Shown: piece by piece, positions 42,845 through 52,055 of the stretch
Layout: the number at the start of each line of letters is the position of its first letter
How positions within the stretch are numbered: the first letter of the stretch is position 1
Source of the DNA: Bradyrhizobium sp. SK17
Lineage (GTDB): Bacteria; Pseudomonadota; Alphaproteobacteria; Rhizobiales; Xanthobacteraceae
DNA length: 64,000 nt
Direction: 5' to 3'
NCBI RefSeq assembly: GCF_002831585.1
Contig: NZ_CP025113.1
Coordinates: forward strand, 4,913,001 to 4,977,000
The notes under the pieces: generated by a model
The model's input: the letters and a program-made list of their open reading frames with translations, nothing else
The model's database searches: none
Told to the model about the DNA's origin: nothing
Program-made: the position numbers and the translations under genes

Positions 42845-43042
42845 TTACCTGACCAGCGTCATCCGGGTTCGGCGCGGAACCTGGGTGAGAAACCGTTCAA
42901 GGTCGGCGCAGAGGCGGTGCGCGAGTTCCTCGTCGATCTCGAACGTCGCCACGGAGTCGTGGCAGTCGATCTCGACGGTCGCGCGCAGCGGCGCCGTGGA
43001 AATTGTCGATACCGAGATATTCGTTGCTCTCTGCCTGGTCAT
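42845..43042 (-). CDS. Small protein in the c-di-GMP operon
   Basis: 65 aa: MTRQRATNISVSTISTAPLRATVEIDCHDSVATFEIDEELAHRLCADLERFLTQVPRRTRMTLVR. The beta-then-helix pattern is coherent and the gaps to neighbours are only 29 bases on each side, so it is probably a real member of the operon. No family was recognised. Confidence 0.65.
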   Translation of the reverse strand: MTRQRATNISVSTISTAPLRATVEIDCHDSVATFEIDEELAHRLCADLERFLTQVPRRTRMTLVR

Positions 43043-43071
43043 GTCGTCGATCTCTCAACCGTTGCCAATCC

Positions 43072-43377
43072 TCATTTCGGGACCACGGCGCGTCCCTTGC
43101 GCTTCTTCTCTTCGATGAATCTCACTCCGATCTCGATGCCGTCGACACGGACCAGCTCGCAGCGGCGGAACGCCAGGCCCCGCGAGGACAGGATCAGGAA
43201 GAACTCCTGGGCCTTCAGCACCTCCAGCGTCCCGTCGACCTCGAGCCGGGCGCCGCTCTGGGAGACGTCGAGCAGGATGCAACTGCGTCGCCACGTGCCG
43301 TCGACCCCCATGAGATTGACGGGATAACGGGTCTCGAGCCGGACGCGCTCCGCCTTGCGGCCTCCATACGTCATCAC
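43072..43377 (-). CDS. PilZ domain protein (c-di-GMP receptor)
   Basis: 101 aa. The c-di-GMP binding pattern is complete: RLETR (RxxxR) near residue 12 and DVSQSGARLEVDG (D/NxSxxG) about 22 residues later, then RCELVRVDGIEIGVRFIEEKKRKGRAVVPK. It overlaps the DUF2336 stop (ATGA), so it is translationally coupled. Likely a cytosolic effector of the second messenger handled by the HD-GYP protein of the same operon. Confidence 0.92.
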   Translation of the reverse strand: MMTYGGRKAERVRLETRYPVNLMGVDGTWRRSCILLDVSQSGARLEVDGTLEVLKAQEFFLILSSRGLAFRRCELVRVDGIEIGVRFIEEKKRKGRAVVPK

Positions 43378-44492
43378 GCCCCTCGCGCCGCCTGGGCAGG
43401 CTTGGCGATGAGGTCGCTCAGCGAGCCGAACCGGATCGTGCGCTGCGCGTTCGACAGCGGCAGTCGTTCAAACATCTCCCGCGCGCGCTCGAGTTCCTCC
43501 GGAACGACCGTCAGCCCGGCCTTCCGGTAGCTGACGACGGCGGCCGTCGTGTTCCAGTTCAGCCGCGAGGCGCGGCAGGCGATGACGAGCCCGTTGATGT
43601 CGGCGGCTTCCATCAATGGGGCGATGGTCTCGATCGGAACGGTGGCGAGATGGGCCAGCGCCGCCGCGACGTTGTGGACCTCTCGCCTGATCGCGAACCG
43701 GTTGACGCTCGAGTCGTTCAATTGTCCGGACTTATTCAGGGCCGTGACCGTGGCCCGCGCCTCCGTGTAGTCGATCGTGGCTGGAGGCTTCACGGCGGCG
43801 CGGGCGGTGCTGGCATCGATGGCGGCGCGGATCGCGTCCTGAATGTCGGGGCGTGCGAGCTTGAGCAGCCGGGCCTGCTGACGCGGCGTGGACCGCATGA
43901 CGAGGTCGGCAGCGACGCGGTGGGGCAGGTCGCTGCGCGTCATCAGCGCGCTTGCGATGTTGTCGTCGCGTTCCGCGGCGTCGACCATCATGGCAAGGCC
44001 GGCGCTGGTCATTTCGGCGCCGGGATTGCTCGCGAGAACGCGCACGACACTGCTGTCGCCGCGCATCAGCAGAATATCGCTGAGTTCCGGATTGACGGTC
44101 TTTCGCCCGGCGATCGCGCAAAGATGTTCCTCGGCGCGCATCCAGGCGATGTCGATCAGGTCGCTGTCGGGGATGCAGTCGCATTTCCGCAGGATCGGAG
44201 CTGCGACATCGGCGTCGTCGTGGTTGGCGAGGCGACGCGCCAGCTGCCGCGGAACCAGGCGCAAGTCGGCAAGCGAGCGGCTCAGCGTGGTGAGCGTCCG
44301 CAGCTCGACGCTCTCGGTCAGGCGGACCAGGACGTCGTCGAACAACCCGACATGATGCTCGTTGAGGCGGTGAGCGTCTTCGAGAAACAGCCCCGCCACC
44401 TCCCGCAGCATGCGCGTGCGGCGGTCAGGCGAGCCTGCTTTCAAGACATCGTCGAGTTCGGCAATAAGATCGGACAAAGCAATAGTGGTCAT
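43374..44492 (-). CDS. DUF2336 domain protein
   Basis: 372 aa, all-helical text: LTESVELRTLTTLSRSLADLRLVPRQLARRLANHDDADVAAPILRKCDCIPDSDLIDIAWMRAEEHLCAIAGRKTVNPELSDILLMRGDSSVVRVLASNPGAEMT. The LANHDDADVAAPILRKC...LLMRGDSSVVRVLASNPGA pattern repeats and fits the HEAT-like DUF2336 family. No catalytic residues. First gene of an operon with PilZ and HD-GYP genes, so a scaffold or regulator role in c-di-GMP signalling is suggested by context. Confidence 0.82.
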   Translation of the reverse strand: MTTIALSDLIAELDDVLKAGSPDRRTRMLREVAGLFLEDAHRLNEHHVGLFDDVLVRLTESVELRTLTTLSRSLADLRLVPRQLARRLANHDDADVAAPILRKCDCIPDSDLIDIAWMRAEEHLCAIAGRKTVNPELSDILLMRGDSSVVRVLASNPGAEMTSAGLAMMVDAAERDDNIASALMTRSDLPHRVAADLVMRSTPRQQARLLKLARPDIQDAIRAAIDASTARAAVKPPATIDYTEARATVTALNKSGQLNDSSVNRFAIRREVHNVAAALAHLATVPIETIAPLMEAADINGLVIACRASRLNWNTTAAVVSYRKAGLTVVPEELERAREMFERLPLSNAQRTIRFGSLSDLIAKPAQAARGA

Positions 44493-44783
44493 TGCGGTAC
44501 CTAAAATGTTCCGCGACGGAGAACCTCGCTGTCCCCGTAATCAATCTGCTCCCAGAATCTTTAATAGGGGTATAGATATTGATGGGGAGTGCCACTCGTT
44601 GTGGTGGATATTCTTACTATCACTATCGAAAATCGGCAGCGGGGACGCTTTGCCAGATTGCCCGGACCACCGTGCGAAACGCAGTTTCGATAATCGCGTT
44701 CATCGGACGATTCGCAATTAGTGCATGGATATTTTCAGCGCGCTGAAGAGAGATTTCAAAGAGTATTTCAGGGGAGCAATCAT

Positions 44784-45755
44784 TTGACGGCGCCATTGCC
44801 GGTGCCGAGAGTCTTTCGTTTTGACGATGTAGATGCATTCCGGAGTTCGATCCGAGACCTGGATGTAGATTTCACGCCACTTGCGCGGAAGATTTCGGCC
44901 GAGCAGATCATCCTGAGTTTGCCGGGGTGCGAGCTCAACTATACCCAGTCGTTTCCGCGGATCGTCGACGCGCAGCTTGCGCCGCACGTCACCGCGGTCG
45001 GCTTCACGATGGACGACGGCACTCCGATGCGATTCAACGGCGTTGAGCGCGATCGTGCCGTGATCGTGCTCGGCAGCGGCGGCGCGTTCTATACCTCGGT
45101 GGAGGAGACGCCCCGCAAATATGCCTCGGTCGTCTTCACGCCCGCGGTGGTCGACCGCGGCTGGCCGAAGACGGATCTCAACTTCACCATTCACGAGATC
45201 TCCCAACGCGCGCAGGATCGGTTGCGCGAGGTGGTCCGGGAGATTCTGCGCGTCACGTCGCAGCAGCTTGCCGACAGCGAATTCGCGACGGGAATGTCGA
45301 TGAGGGAATCGCTGCTCGGCGCGATCGACAATGCCTTCGCCGAGATCGTGCCGGCGAAGTGGACGGCGCGCGCCAACGCGACGCGTCAGTTCAAGGTCTT
45401 CAACGATGCGCGCGCCATTCTCGCCGGCGACGTGGCCCACCCGATCTACAGCGGCGAACTTGCACGGCGGATCGGCGTGTCCGTGCGCACGCTGCACGAC
45501 GCCATCCAGCGCTACCGGGGCGTCAGCCTGCATCGCTATTTGCGGCTGCGTCGGCTCTGGCTGGTGCGCCAGCAACTCCTGGCCGGCGCGCCCAGCGTCA
45601 AGGCCTGCGCGCTGGCCTACGGGTTCTGGCACCTCAGCGATTTCTCGCGGAGCTACCGGTCGCAGTTCGGTGAGGCGCCGTCCGAGACGCTGGCCACCGC
45701 GCGCCGCCCCGGTGCGGCGCGCACCGATCCGCTCGCCAGTGGACACACTTCGTAA
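44784..45755 (+). CDS. AraC family transcriptional regulator
   Basis: 323 aa from TTG 44784, with GGGGAG 8 bases upstream; GTG 44721 is an alternative in the same frame. The N-terminal 200 residues form a sensor domain of the type seen in EutR-like regulators (ELNYTQSFPRIVDAQLAPHVTAVGFTM). The C-terminal HTH pair is YSGELARRIGVSVRTLHDAIQRYRGVSLHRYLRLRRLWLVRQQLL, then VKACALAYGFWHLSDFSRSYRSQFGEAPSETL. It is divergent from the DUF2336-PilZ-HD-GYP operon, separated by 291 AT-richer bases, and could control it. Confidence 0.9.
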   Translation: MTAPLPVPRVFRFDDVDAFRSSIRDLDVDFTPLARKISAEQIILSLPGCELNYTQSFPRIVDAQLAPHVTAVGFTMDDGTPMRFNGVERDRAVIVLGSGGAFYTSVEETPRKYASVVFTPAVVDRGWPKTDLNFTIHEISQRAQDRLREVVREILRVTSQQLADSEFATGMSMRESLLGAIDNAFAEIVPAKWTARANATRQFKVFNDARAILAGDVAHPIYSGELARRIGVSVRTLHDAIQRYRGVSLHRYLRLRRLWLVRQQLLAGAPSVKACALAYGFWHLSDFSRSYRSQFGEAPSETLATARRPGAARTDPLASGHTS

Positions 45756-45826
45756 CAATTGGCCTGAACGGAATCTTAACGGCGGCCGACGAGCCTGTTG
45801 CTCTGGTTCCACCAAGGGCAGCGGTG

Positions 45827-46072
45827 ATGCATCCCCGGCGATTTGCGCGTGTTCGACCGACAGGTTGCGTGTCCAGCGTGGTCAAGCTCCAGCTTGAACC
45901 GAAATCGCCCATGGTCGAATGCCGGCTGGTGGACTATTCCGCCGGCGGGGCCTGCCTGGAATTTCAGAAGCCCGTGCAACTGCCGGAGCGCTTCGAAATG
46001 TTTCACGGCAATACCAGGAAACGTTGCCGGCGGGTCTGGAGCCGCGGCGTGCGGGTCGGCGTCTCGTTCTGA
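45827..46072 (+). CDS. Short PilZ domain protein
   Basis: 81 aa from ATG 45827 (AAGGG upstream). RRFAR (RxxxR) near the start, then LVDYSAGGACLEF (DxSxxG), and a C-terminal RRVWSRGVRVGVSF. It keeps both c-di-GMP binding motifs in a minimal length. It follows the AraC gene by 71 bases on the same strand. Together with the operon at 41766-44492 it makes a small c-di-GMP neighbourhood. Confidence 0.85.
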   Translation: MHPRRFARVRPTGCVSSVVKLQLEPKSPMVECRLVDYSAGGACLEFQKPVQLPERFEMFHGNTRKRCRRVWSRGVRVGVSF

Positions 46073-46118
46073 GCGCTGGCGGACGGGCCGACCGGGTCCG
46101 TTCAGTCCTGATCAATCG

Positions 46119-46151
46119 TCATTCGGGCCGCGCCTCGCGCGACCCGAATGG
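46119..46151 (+). terminator. Hairpin after the PilZ gene
   Basis: CATTCGGG (46120-46127) pairs with CCCGAATG (46143-46150) around a GC-rich loop. There is no T-run, so it may be a Rho-type stop, a processing hairpin or a degraded repeat. Confidence 0.4.
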
Positions 46152-46189
46152 TCTGAGCCGATAAGTGGACCCGGAAACCCCGACGGGAA

Positions 46190-46438
46190 TCAGGCGCCGC
46201 TCTGGCACTTCTTCATGAACGAGGTCTTGGCCGCGCCGGCGAGCTTCTTGCCGTCCGAGCCGACCGCCTTGGTCTCGCAGGTGTCGGTGGTGCACTTCTT
46301 CATGAACGAGGTCTTGGCCGCGCCGGCCAGCGGTTTGCCGTCCTTGCCGACCGCCTTCGTCTCGCAGGAGGCATCCTGCGCAAATGCCGAACCGGCGGCA
46401 AAGGTCGCGATCACGGCCGCCAAGAAAATCCGCTTCAT
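46190..46438 (-). CDS. Small secreted PsiF-like protein with tandem repeat
   Basis: 82 aa. Signal peptide MKRIFLAAVIATFAAGSAFAQ, then two copies of CETKAVGxDGKxLAGAAKTSFMKKC (residues 25-49 and 54-78). Each has two Cys and the G-A-x-K-x-x-FM-x-x-C ending seen in PsiF repeats of Proteobacteria. The DNA of the two copies is almost identical (36 identical bases, offset 87), so the duplication is recent or is being homogenised. Periplasmic; function unknown. Confidence 0.8.
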   Translation of the reverse strand: MKRIFLAAVIATFAAGSAFAQDASCETKAVGKDGKPLAGAAKTSFMKKCTTDTCETKAVGSDGKKLAGAAKTSFMKKCQSGA

Positions 46439-46588
46439 CTGGGTTCTCCCTAAACCAAACCAGTGGCCGGATTGGATATCGGATTCTTGGTCCGATCAAG
46501 TTCCCACAGCTGATTTTGTCTATAAAATACCCGGATAGCCGCCAGAAATTTCCGTGTGCGGCGCGGAACAAAATGGAGGAAGCGCGGG

Positions 46589-47266
46589 ATGGAATTCGAG
46601 ACGCTGGTACAGACACGCAAAAGCGTGCGCGGGTTCAAGAAGCAACCGGTGTCCCGGGCGACCGTCGAGGAGATCATCGAGGTGGCCAAGCGCGCGCCGT
46701 CCTCGATGAACACCCAGCCCTGGCATGTCCACGTCCTGACCGGGGCGCCGCTGGAAGAGGTGCGCCGCCGCAACATGGAGGAGATGATTGCCGGCGCCAA
46801 AGCCAAGCGCGACATCGTCAGCCATGGCGAGTATCAAGGCGTGCACCGCGGCCGTCAGGTCGATATCGCCAAGAAGCTGTTCGGGGCGATGGGGATTGCC
46901 CGCGACGACAAGCCGATGCGACAGGATTGGGTGCTGCGCGGCTTCCGCCAGTTCGACGCCCCGGTCTCGCTGGTCCTGGCCTACGACCGGATCCTCGATC
47001 CCGGCGCGGTCTGCCATTTCGATCTCGGCGCGCTCTGCTACGGCATCGTGCTGGCGGCCTGGGATCGCGGCCTCGGCAGCGTGATCAACGGCCAGGGCAT
47101 CATGCGCTCCGACATCGTGCGCGAGGTCGCCGACATCCCTGAAGACCAGGTGATCATGACCTGCGTCGCGATGGGCTATCCCGACGACGGCTTTGCCGCC
47201 AATGCGGTGCGCTCGGATCGCGAGGCCAACAGCGACTTCGTCCGCTACGTCGGCTTTGCCGACTAA
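46589..47266 (+). CDS. Nitroreductase family protein
   Basis: 225 aa from ATG 46589, with GGAGGAA upstream. RKSVRGFKKQPVSRATVEEIIEVAKRAPSSMNTQPWHVHVLTG is the FMN-binding nitroreductase opening, and the C-terminal GYPDDGFAANAVRSDREANSDFVRYVGFAD is typical. Predicted NAD(P)H-dependent, FMN-containing, dimeric and cytosolic. Substrate unknown: nitroaromatics, quinones or a metabolic intermediate are possible. The longer frame to 46556 lacks a better ribosome site. Confidence 0.92.
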   Translation: MEFETLVQTRKSVRGFKKQPVSRATVEEIIEVAKRAPSSMNTQPWHVHVLTGAPLEEVRRRNMEEMIAGAKAKRDIVSHGEYQGVHRGRQVDIAKKLFGAMGIARDDKPMRQDWVLRGFRQFDAPVSLVLAYDRILDPGAVCHFDLGALCYGIVLAAWDRGLGSVINGQGIMRSDIVREVADIPEDQVIMTCVAMGYPDDGFAANAVRSDREANSDFVRYVGFAD

Positions 47267-47439
47267 GCGCGAACTGCTCGCGCGAATTCGCTGCCACTCA
47301 CCGCGTGGCGGGATATTGAATTCCGCCTCATGAAACCATCGCGCGACAGTGAGCGCGAGCGGGCGTTTCCGCTATTCTTGCCGACGAAAAATACGCTACT
47401 GGTTTTGTGAAACGAAACAGCACAGGCGAGGAATCCCAG

Positions 47440-48603
47440 ATGAGCGATGACGAACAGACAGCCATGATCCGTGAGACCGTCGCGAAGTTCGTCGATCGCG
47501 AACTGATCCCGCTGGAGCCGCAATATCTGAAATCGAAATTGCCCGGCAGCGATCATCCGGAGCTGACCTCCGAACACCGCAAGCGGCTGCGCGACGTCTC
47601 GAAGGAACTCGGGCTCTGGGGCCTCGATGCGCCGGAGGATCTCGGCGGCCACGATTTGCCGACGCGCACCATGGCGGCGGTGCATGAAGAGCTTGGCCGC
47701 AGCTGCGTGCCGTTCGTGCTGCCGCCGGACTCGCCGAATTTGCGCATGTTGCAGGCGGTCGGCACCGACGCGCAGAAGAAGAAATATCTGCAGCCCTATA
47801 TCGAGGGCCGCATGGCATCGGCGATCGCGATCTCCGAGCCTGGCGCCGGTGGCGATCCCGCCGGGATGAAGACGCGCGCGGTGCTCGAAGGCGAAGAGTG
47901 GGTACTGAACGGCCGCAAGATCTGGATCAGCAATGCGCGCGCCGCCGACTTCATCATCGTGATGGCGCGGGTCGGCAGCGATCAGCGCCAGGGCGGCATC
48001 ACCTCCTTCATCGTCGAGAAGGGCACGCCGGGCTTCATCATCGAGCGCGAGATCCCGATGGTCGGCGGCGGCTCGACCTATGAGATCGTGTTCGAGGATT
48101 GCCGCATCCCGAAGGCCTCGGTGCTCGGCGAGGTCGGCAAGGGCTACGCGCCGATGCAGCTGCGCCTGCGCACGCGGCGGCTCGAGATGGGATCGACCTG
48201 CGTCGGCATCACCAAGCGCGCGCTCGACATGATGTGCGAGCACGCCAAGCAGCGCGAGACCTTCGGCGTCAGGCTCGCCGAGCGCCAGGCGATCCAGTGG
48301 TGGATCGCCGACATCTCGACGCGGATGCATGCCTGCCGGCTGATGGTGCGGGATGCCGCCGACAAGACCGATCGCGGCGAGGACATCCGGCACGAAGCCT
48401 CGATGATCAAGGTGTTCGCGACCGAGATGGCCTATGAAGCCTGCGACCACGCCATGCAGACGCTCGGCGCGCTTGGCGTGACGCTGGAACTGCCGCTCAA
48501 CGCGCTTTGGCAGAAGGCCCGCCTGATGCGGGTGTATGAAGGCCCGAGCGAGGTTCATCGCCAGGCGATCGCGCGCCGCGTGCTCGGCCTGCGCGGCGGT
48601 TAG
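47440..48603 (+). CDS. Acyl-CoA dehydrogenase family protein
   Basis: 387 aa from ATG 47440 (GAGGAA upstream). FAD domain order is normal: helical N-part, then SAIAISEPGAGGDPAGMKTRA, NGRKIWISNARAADFIIVMARV, a C-terminal helical bundle with KRALDMMCEHAKQRETFGVRLAERQAIQWWIAD, and VYEGPSEVHRQAIARRVLGL. The end lacks the usual catalytic Glu placement of short-chain enzymes that can be verified by eye. It catalyses alpha-beta dehydrogenation of an acyl-CoA with electron transfer to ETF. Substrate unassigned. Confidence 0.93.
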   Translation: MSDDEQTAMIRETVAKFVDRELIPLEPQYLKSKLPGSDHPELTSEHRKRLRDVSKELGLWGLDAPEDLGGHDLPTRTMAAVHEELGRSCVPFVLPPDSPNLRMLQAVGTDAQKKKYLQPYIEGRMASAIAISEPGAGGDPAGMKTRAVLEGEEWVLNGRKIWISNARAADFIIVMARVGSDQRQGGITSFIVEKGTPGFIIEREIPMVGGGSTYEIVFEDCRIPKASVLGEVGKGYAPMQLRLRTRRLEMGSTCVGITKRALDMMCEHAKQRETFGVRLAERQAIQWWIADISTRMHACRLMVRDAADKTDRGEDIRHEASMIKVFATEMAYEACDHAMQTLGALGVTLELPLNALWQKARLMRVYEGPSEVHRQAIARRVLGLRGG

Positions 48604-48636
48604 GGGACTAGCGGCCCTCATGCGCGCGCTGTCATT

Positions 48637-48720
48637 GTAGGATGGGTAGAGCGAAGCGAAACCCATCAATTGCATTGGCGCGGAGAGATGATGGGTTTCG
48701 CTTCGCTCTACCCATCCTAC
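48637..48720. repeat. Dispersed perfect inverted repeat (GTAGGATGGGTAGAG family)
   Basis: Two perfect 32-base arms (48637-48668 and 48689-48720) surround a 20-base loop. It lies between the convergent acyl-CoA dehydrogenase and chemoreceptor genes, where the hairpin could end transcription from both sides. It is a known style of Bradyrhizobium intergenic repeat (from memory). No coding content. Confidence 0.9.
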
Positions 48721-48730
48721 GGATTCGCGG

Positions 48731-50812
48731 CTACGCCGCCCGCACGTCGGAGAGGAAGCGGTTGACCTGGCCGGCGAGGTCCTTCGACTGGGTCGAGAGC
48801 TGTTCGGCAGCACCCAGCACCTGGGTTGCTGCCGCGCCGGTGTCGTCGGCGGCGCGCTGTACGCCGGAGATGTTGGCGTTGACCTCCTGGGTGCCGCGGG
48901 CGGCTTCCTGAACGCTGCGCGAGATCTCCTTGGTCGCCGAGCCCTGTTCCTCGATCGCAGCGGCGATCGCGGTGCCGATCTGGTCGATTTCGGTGATGAC
49001 GTCGACCACGTTCCTGATCGCGGTCACGGTCTCGTCGCTCGCGGTCTGGATCGCGGTGATCTGCTCGGAAATCTCCGTGGTGGCCTTCGCGGTCTGGCCG
49101 GCCAGCGATTTCACCTCCGAGGCGACGACGGCAAAGCCGCGGCCGGCTTCGCCGGCGCGCGCTGCCTCGATGGTGGCGTTGAGCGCGAGCAGGTTGGTCT
49201 GTGCCGCGATGCTCTGGATCAGGGTCACGACGTCACCGATCTTCTGGGCGCCCTCGGCCAGCGAACGCGCGGTGTCGCCGGTGCGCCGGGCGTGGTCGAC
49301 GGCGCGCGCGGCGATCTCGGTCGAGGTCGCGACCTGGCGGGCGATCTCCGAGATCGAGGAGGTCAGTTCCTCGGTCGCGCTGGCGACCGTCTGCACATTG
49401 GTCGAGGTCTGATCCGAGGCGGCGGCCACCACGGCAGCCTGGCGATTGGTGGCCGAGGCGGTGGCCGACATCGATTGTGCCGTGTCCTCCATGACAGATG
49501 ACGCCGCGGACAACCCGCCGACCAGTTCGGTGACCTTGGCCTCGAAGGCGCGGGTCAGATCGTCGAGCACGCGGGCGCGCCGCATCTTGACGTCGTTCTC
49601 GGCTTCCTTCTCGGTGGTGAGACGATCGGCATCGATCTTGTTGTCCTTGAACACCTGAACCGCGGCGGCCATCGCGCCGATCTCGTCGTTGCGTGCGGCG
49701 CCGGGGATGGCTTCGGCGACTTCGCCCGCAGCGAGACGCGACATGCGGCCGGTGAGGGCGGCGATCGGGTTGAGGATGCGGCGGCGGACCATCACGATGA
49801 GCCCGGCGCTGCCGGCGATCACCGCGAGCAGTCCGATCAGCGCCACCACGAAGCTGAAGCGCGCCGATGAATAGGCGGCGGCAAGACCCTGTTCGGCATT
49901 GTCGTAGAATGCGTCACGCACGGTGACGATGGAGGCGAGGCCGACCTGGGACTCGGCATAGTAGGTCTCGACGTCCTGCTCGTATTTGCCCGAGGTTGCG
50001 CCGTCCTTGGCGAGCTTCAGCGCCTTGCCGAAGCGTTCGACATAGTCGGCCTGCATCTTGCCGAGCGCCGCCAAAACGTTTGCCGGCGTCGCCGGATTGT
50101 TGCGCAGCTCCTGCAGCGTCGAGAGTATCTGCTGGGTCCGGCCGGTCGAGCGATAGAGCTCCATCTTCTCGGGCTCGGTGGCGACGCGCTTGGCGCCGAC
50201 CACCGCCTTGTGCAGGCTGGCATCGAGCCCGCCGATGTCGCGCAGCGTCCAGGCGACGTTGGCGTAGCTGGCCTGGCGGTAGGCGTTGCCGTCGAGGCCG
50301 GCGAGGCGGCGCACCTGTTCGTCGAGCAGCGTGGTGACGCCGGCATTGAACACGGAATTGTCGGCGACGATCTTGGCTGCCGCCGGTTTGCGTGCGTCGA
50401 CCGGACCTGCGATCGCCTTCTCGATGGCGTCACGGAGTGCCGCGAACTTGGCTTTCAGCGCATCGATCGCGCTGGCAACCGCGTCGCCATCGTCGAGCGC
50501 GCCGGGCAGCGTGGCGCGGACCTGATTGACCTTGGCGAGCGCGCCGTCGGTCAGTTTGCGCAGCTTGTCGAGATCAGCGACCTGCTTCTGGTCGATCGCG
50601 CCGGTGCCAAACAGCAGGTTGGTGGACATGCCGCGCTCGGAGTTCATGTAGCGCGGGATATCGCCGACGGCGCGAACGATCTCGAGCCGGCTCTGCGCGG
50701 TCGAGACCTTGTCCATGGTCTGGTACTTGGTGACCGCGACATAGGCCGCCAGTCCGCCGCCGACCGCGGACAACGAGACGATCGCGGCCGTCAGGAGAGT
50801 ACCGATTTTCAT
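48731..50812 (-). CDS. Methyl-accepting chemotaxis protein
   Basis: 693 aa. One N-terminal membrane segment (residues 5-28), a periplasmic helical sensor region of about 290 residues (starting [21 protein letters not shown], nitrate/NIT-like helical bundle), a second membrane segment ([26 protein letters not shown], about 318-343), HAMP ([21 protein letters not shown]), and the signalling domain with the conserved tip [34 protein letters not shown]. Ligand unknown. The C-terminus has no pentapeptide tether. Confidence 0.94.
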   Translation of the reverse strand: MKIGTLLTAAIVSLSAVGGGLAAYVAVTKYQTMDKVSTAQSRLEIVRAVGDIPRYMNSERGMSTNLLFGTGAIDQKQVADLDKLRKLTDGALAKVNQVRATLPGALDDGDAVASAIDALKAKFAALRDAIEKAIAGPVDARKPAAAKIVADNSVFNAGVTTLLDEQVRRLAGLDGNAYRQASYANVAWTLRDIGGLDASLHKAVVGAKRVATEPEKMELYRSTGRTQQILSTLQELRNNPATPANVLAALGKMQADYVERFGKALKLAKDGATSGKYEQDVETYYAESQVGLASIVTVRDAFYDNAEQGLAAAYSSARFSFVVALIGLLAVIAGSAGLIVMVRRRILNPIAALTGRMSRLAAGEVAEAIPGAARNDEIGAMAAAVQVFKDNKIDADRLTTEKEAENDVKMRRARVLDDLTRAFEAKVTELVGGLSAASSVMEDTAQSMSATASATNRQAAVVAAASDQTSTNVQTVASATEELTSSISEIARQVATSTEIAARAVDHARRTGDTARSLAEGAQKIGDVVTLIQSIAAQTNLLALNATIEAARAGEAGRGFAVVASEVKSLAGQTAKATTEISEQITAIQTASDETVTAIRNVVDVITEIDQIGTAIAAAIEEQGSATKEISRSVQEAARGTQEVNANISGVQRAADDTGAAATQVLGAAEQLSTQSKDLAGQVNRFLSDVRAA

Positions 50813-50978
50813 GGGATGCGCGCCATTTCTTGACGAGGAAGGAGAGGCCTCGACCGTACCGGGGGCGCATTAAGCTTGGGTTTACGATGCCGGAGCCGCG
50901 GTGGTCGCGGCCATCATCATCATCCGAAAGTTGAAGGTCTGGCGTTGCCGGCCGCGCGCGGACAGCAGCGCGTGACGC

Positions 50979-51230
50979 TCAGTGCTCCTCGTCGTCCGCG
51001 CCCTTGGTCGCGGTGCGGTGCTGGGTCGCGCCGTTGGCGCCGGCTTCGCCGCACGGGAGCTGGTTCCAGGTGCCGTCGGCGGCCTGCTGGTAGGCCTGGC
51101 AGCCGGCCGATGTGGTGGCGTTGGATTTCTCGTCGGCTTTCTGTCGCTCGGCGCTCTTCGCCAGCGCAGGCGTGGCCGTGGCAGCGATGGCTGCGAGCGT
51201 GCCTGCGAAAACCAGCTTTGCGATCCGCAT
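50979..51230 (-). CDS. Small secreted protein of unknown function
   Basis: 83 aa with GAAGGAGA upstream of ATG 51230. Signal peptide MRIAKLVFAGTLAAIAATATPALA, then a hydrophilic mature part with two Cys (AGCQAYQQAADGTWNQLPC) that could form one disulfide, and an acidic tail DDEEH. No family was recognised. Confidence 0.75.
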   Translation of the reverse strand: MRIAKLVFAGTLAAIAATATPALAKSAERQKADEKSNATTSAGCQAYQQAADGTWNQLPCGEAGANGATQHRTATKGADDEEH

Positions 51231-51439
51231 GTCGGGTTCTCCTTCTCGAAGCAGACGTCTATCCAGGAAATGAATCGGGCGATTTTGGGCCGCGGCGTGC
51301 GCTCTGCGACGAATTGCTTAATGCCCGGGAAAATCGGCCGGATCGCCGTTAACTTCTGCCTCACGACGCGCTGCGGAGCGCGGTCGATTGGGGCGGGCAG
51401 CGCGACGGTGTCACGACGGCGTGCTACCATGGTCGCACC

Positions 51440-52030
51440 ATGACCCACCGCATTCTCGTGTTCTACGGCTCCTACCGTTCGGATCGCATGGGCATCCGCC
51501 TGGCGCATTTCGTCGTCGAGGGCCTGCGCGCCCGTGGCGACGATGTCGAGCTGATCGATGCCAAGGAGGTCGGCCTGCCGATGCTCGACCGGATGTACAA
51601 GGAACATCCCAAGGGGCAGGCGCCGGCCGTGCTCGAAACGCTCGCCGGAAAGATCCGCGACGCCGACGGCTTCCTGTTCGTCACCGGCGAGTACAATTGG
51701 GGTATCCAGCCCGGGCTGAAGAACCTGACCGATCATTTCCTCGAGGAATGGTTCTGGCGCCCCGCGGCGATCGCGAGCTACTCTGCCGGGCGGTTCGCCG
51801 GTGCGCGTGCCGCCACCGCCTGGCACGGCACGCTGTCGGAGATGGGCATGGTGGTGGTGTCTAGCACGATCAGCGCGGGGCCTATTGCGCAGACCCTGTC
51901 GGCCGAAGGTAAACCGATCGGCGAGGGCGGCAAGTCGCTCGAACGCGCCTTTCCGCGCTTCGCCGACGACTTCACCTGGTGGATCGAGGCCGCCAAGGCG
52001 CAGCGGGCGCGCAAGGCGCCGCCATACTGA
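51440..52030 (+). CDS. NADPH-dependent FMN reductase-like flavodoxin-fold protein
   Basis: 196 aa. RILVFYGSYRSDRMGIRLAHFV holds the FMN phosphate loop (GSYRxxRxG), and FLFVTGEYNWGIQPGLKNLTDHF the Pxxx-GSIPGxLKN-like segment, here with GEYNWGIQPGLKN. Predicted FMN-dependent quinone or azo reductase, cytosolic. It is convergent with a small secreted-protein gene. Substrate unknown. Confidence 0.92.
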   Translation: MTHRILVFYGSYRSDRMGIRLAHFVVEGLRARGDDVELIDAKEVGLPMLDRMYKEHPKGQAPAVLETLAGKIRDADGFLFVTGEYNWGIQPGLKNLTDHFLEEWFWRPAAIASYSAGRFAGARAATAWHGTLSEMGMVVVSSTISAGPIAQTLSAEGKPIGEGGKSLERAFPRFADDFTWWIEAAKAQRARKAPPY

Positions 52031-52055
52031 GCGCCGGATTCCTCACGCCACTCGG

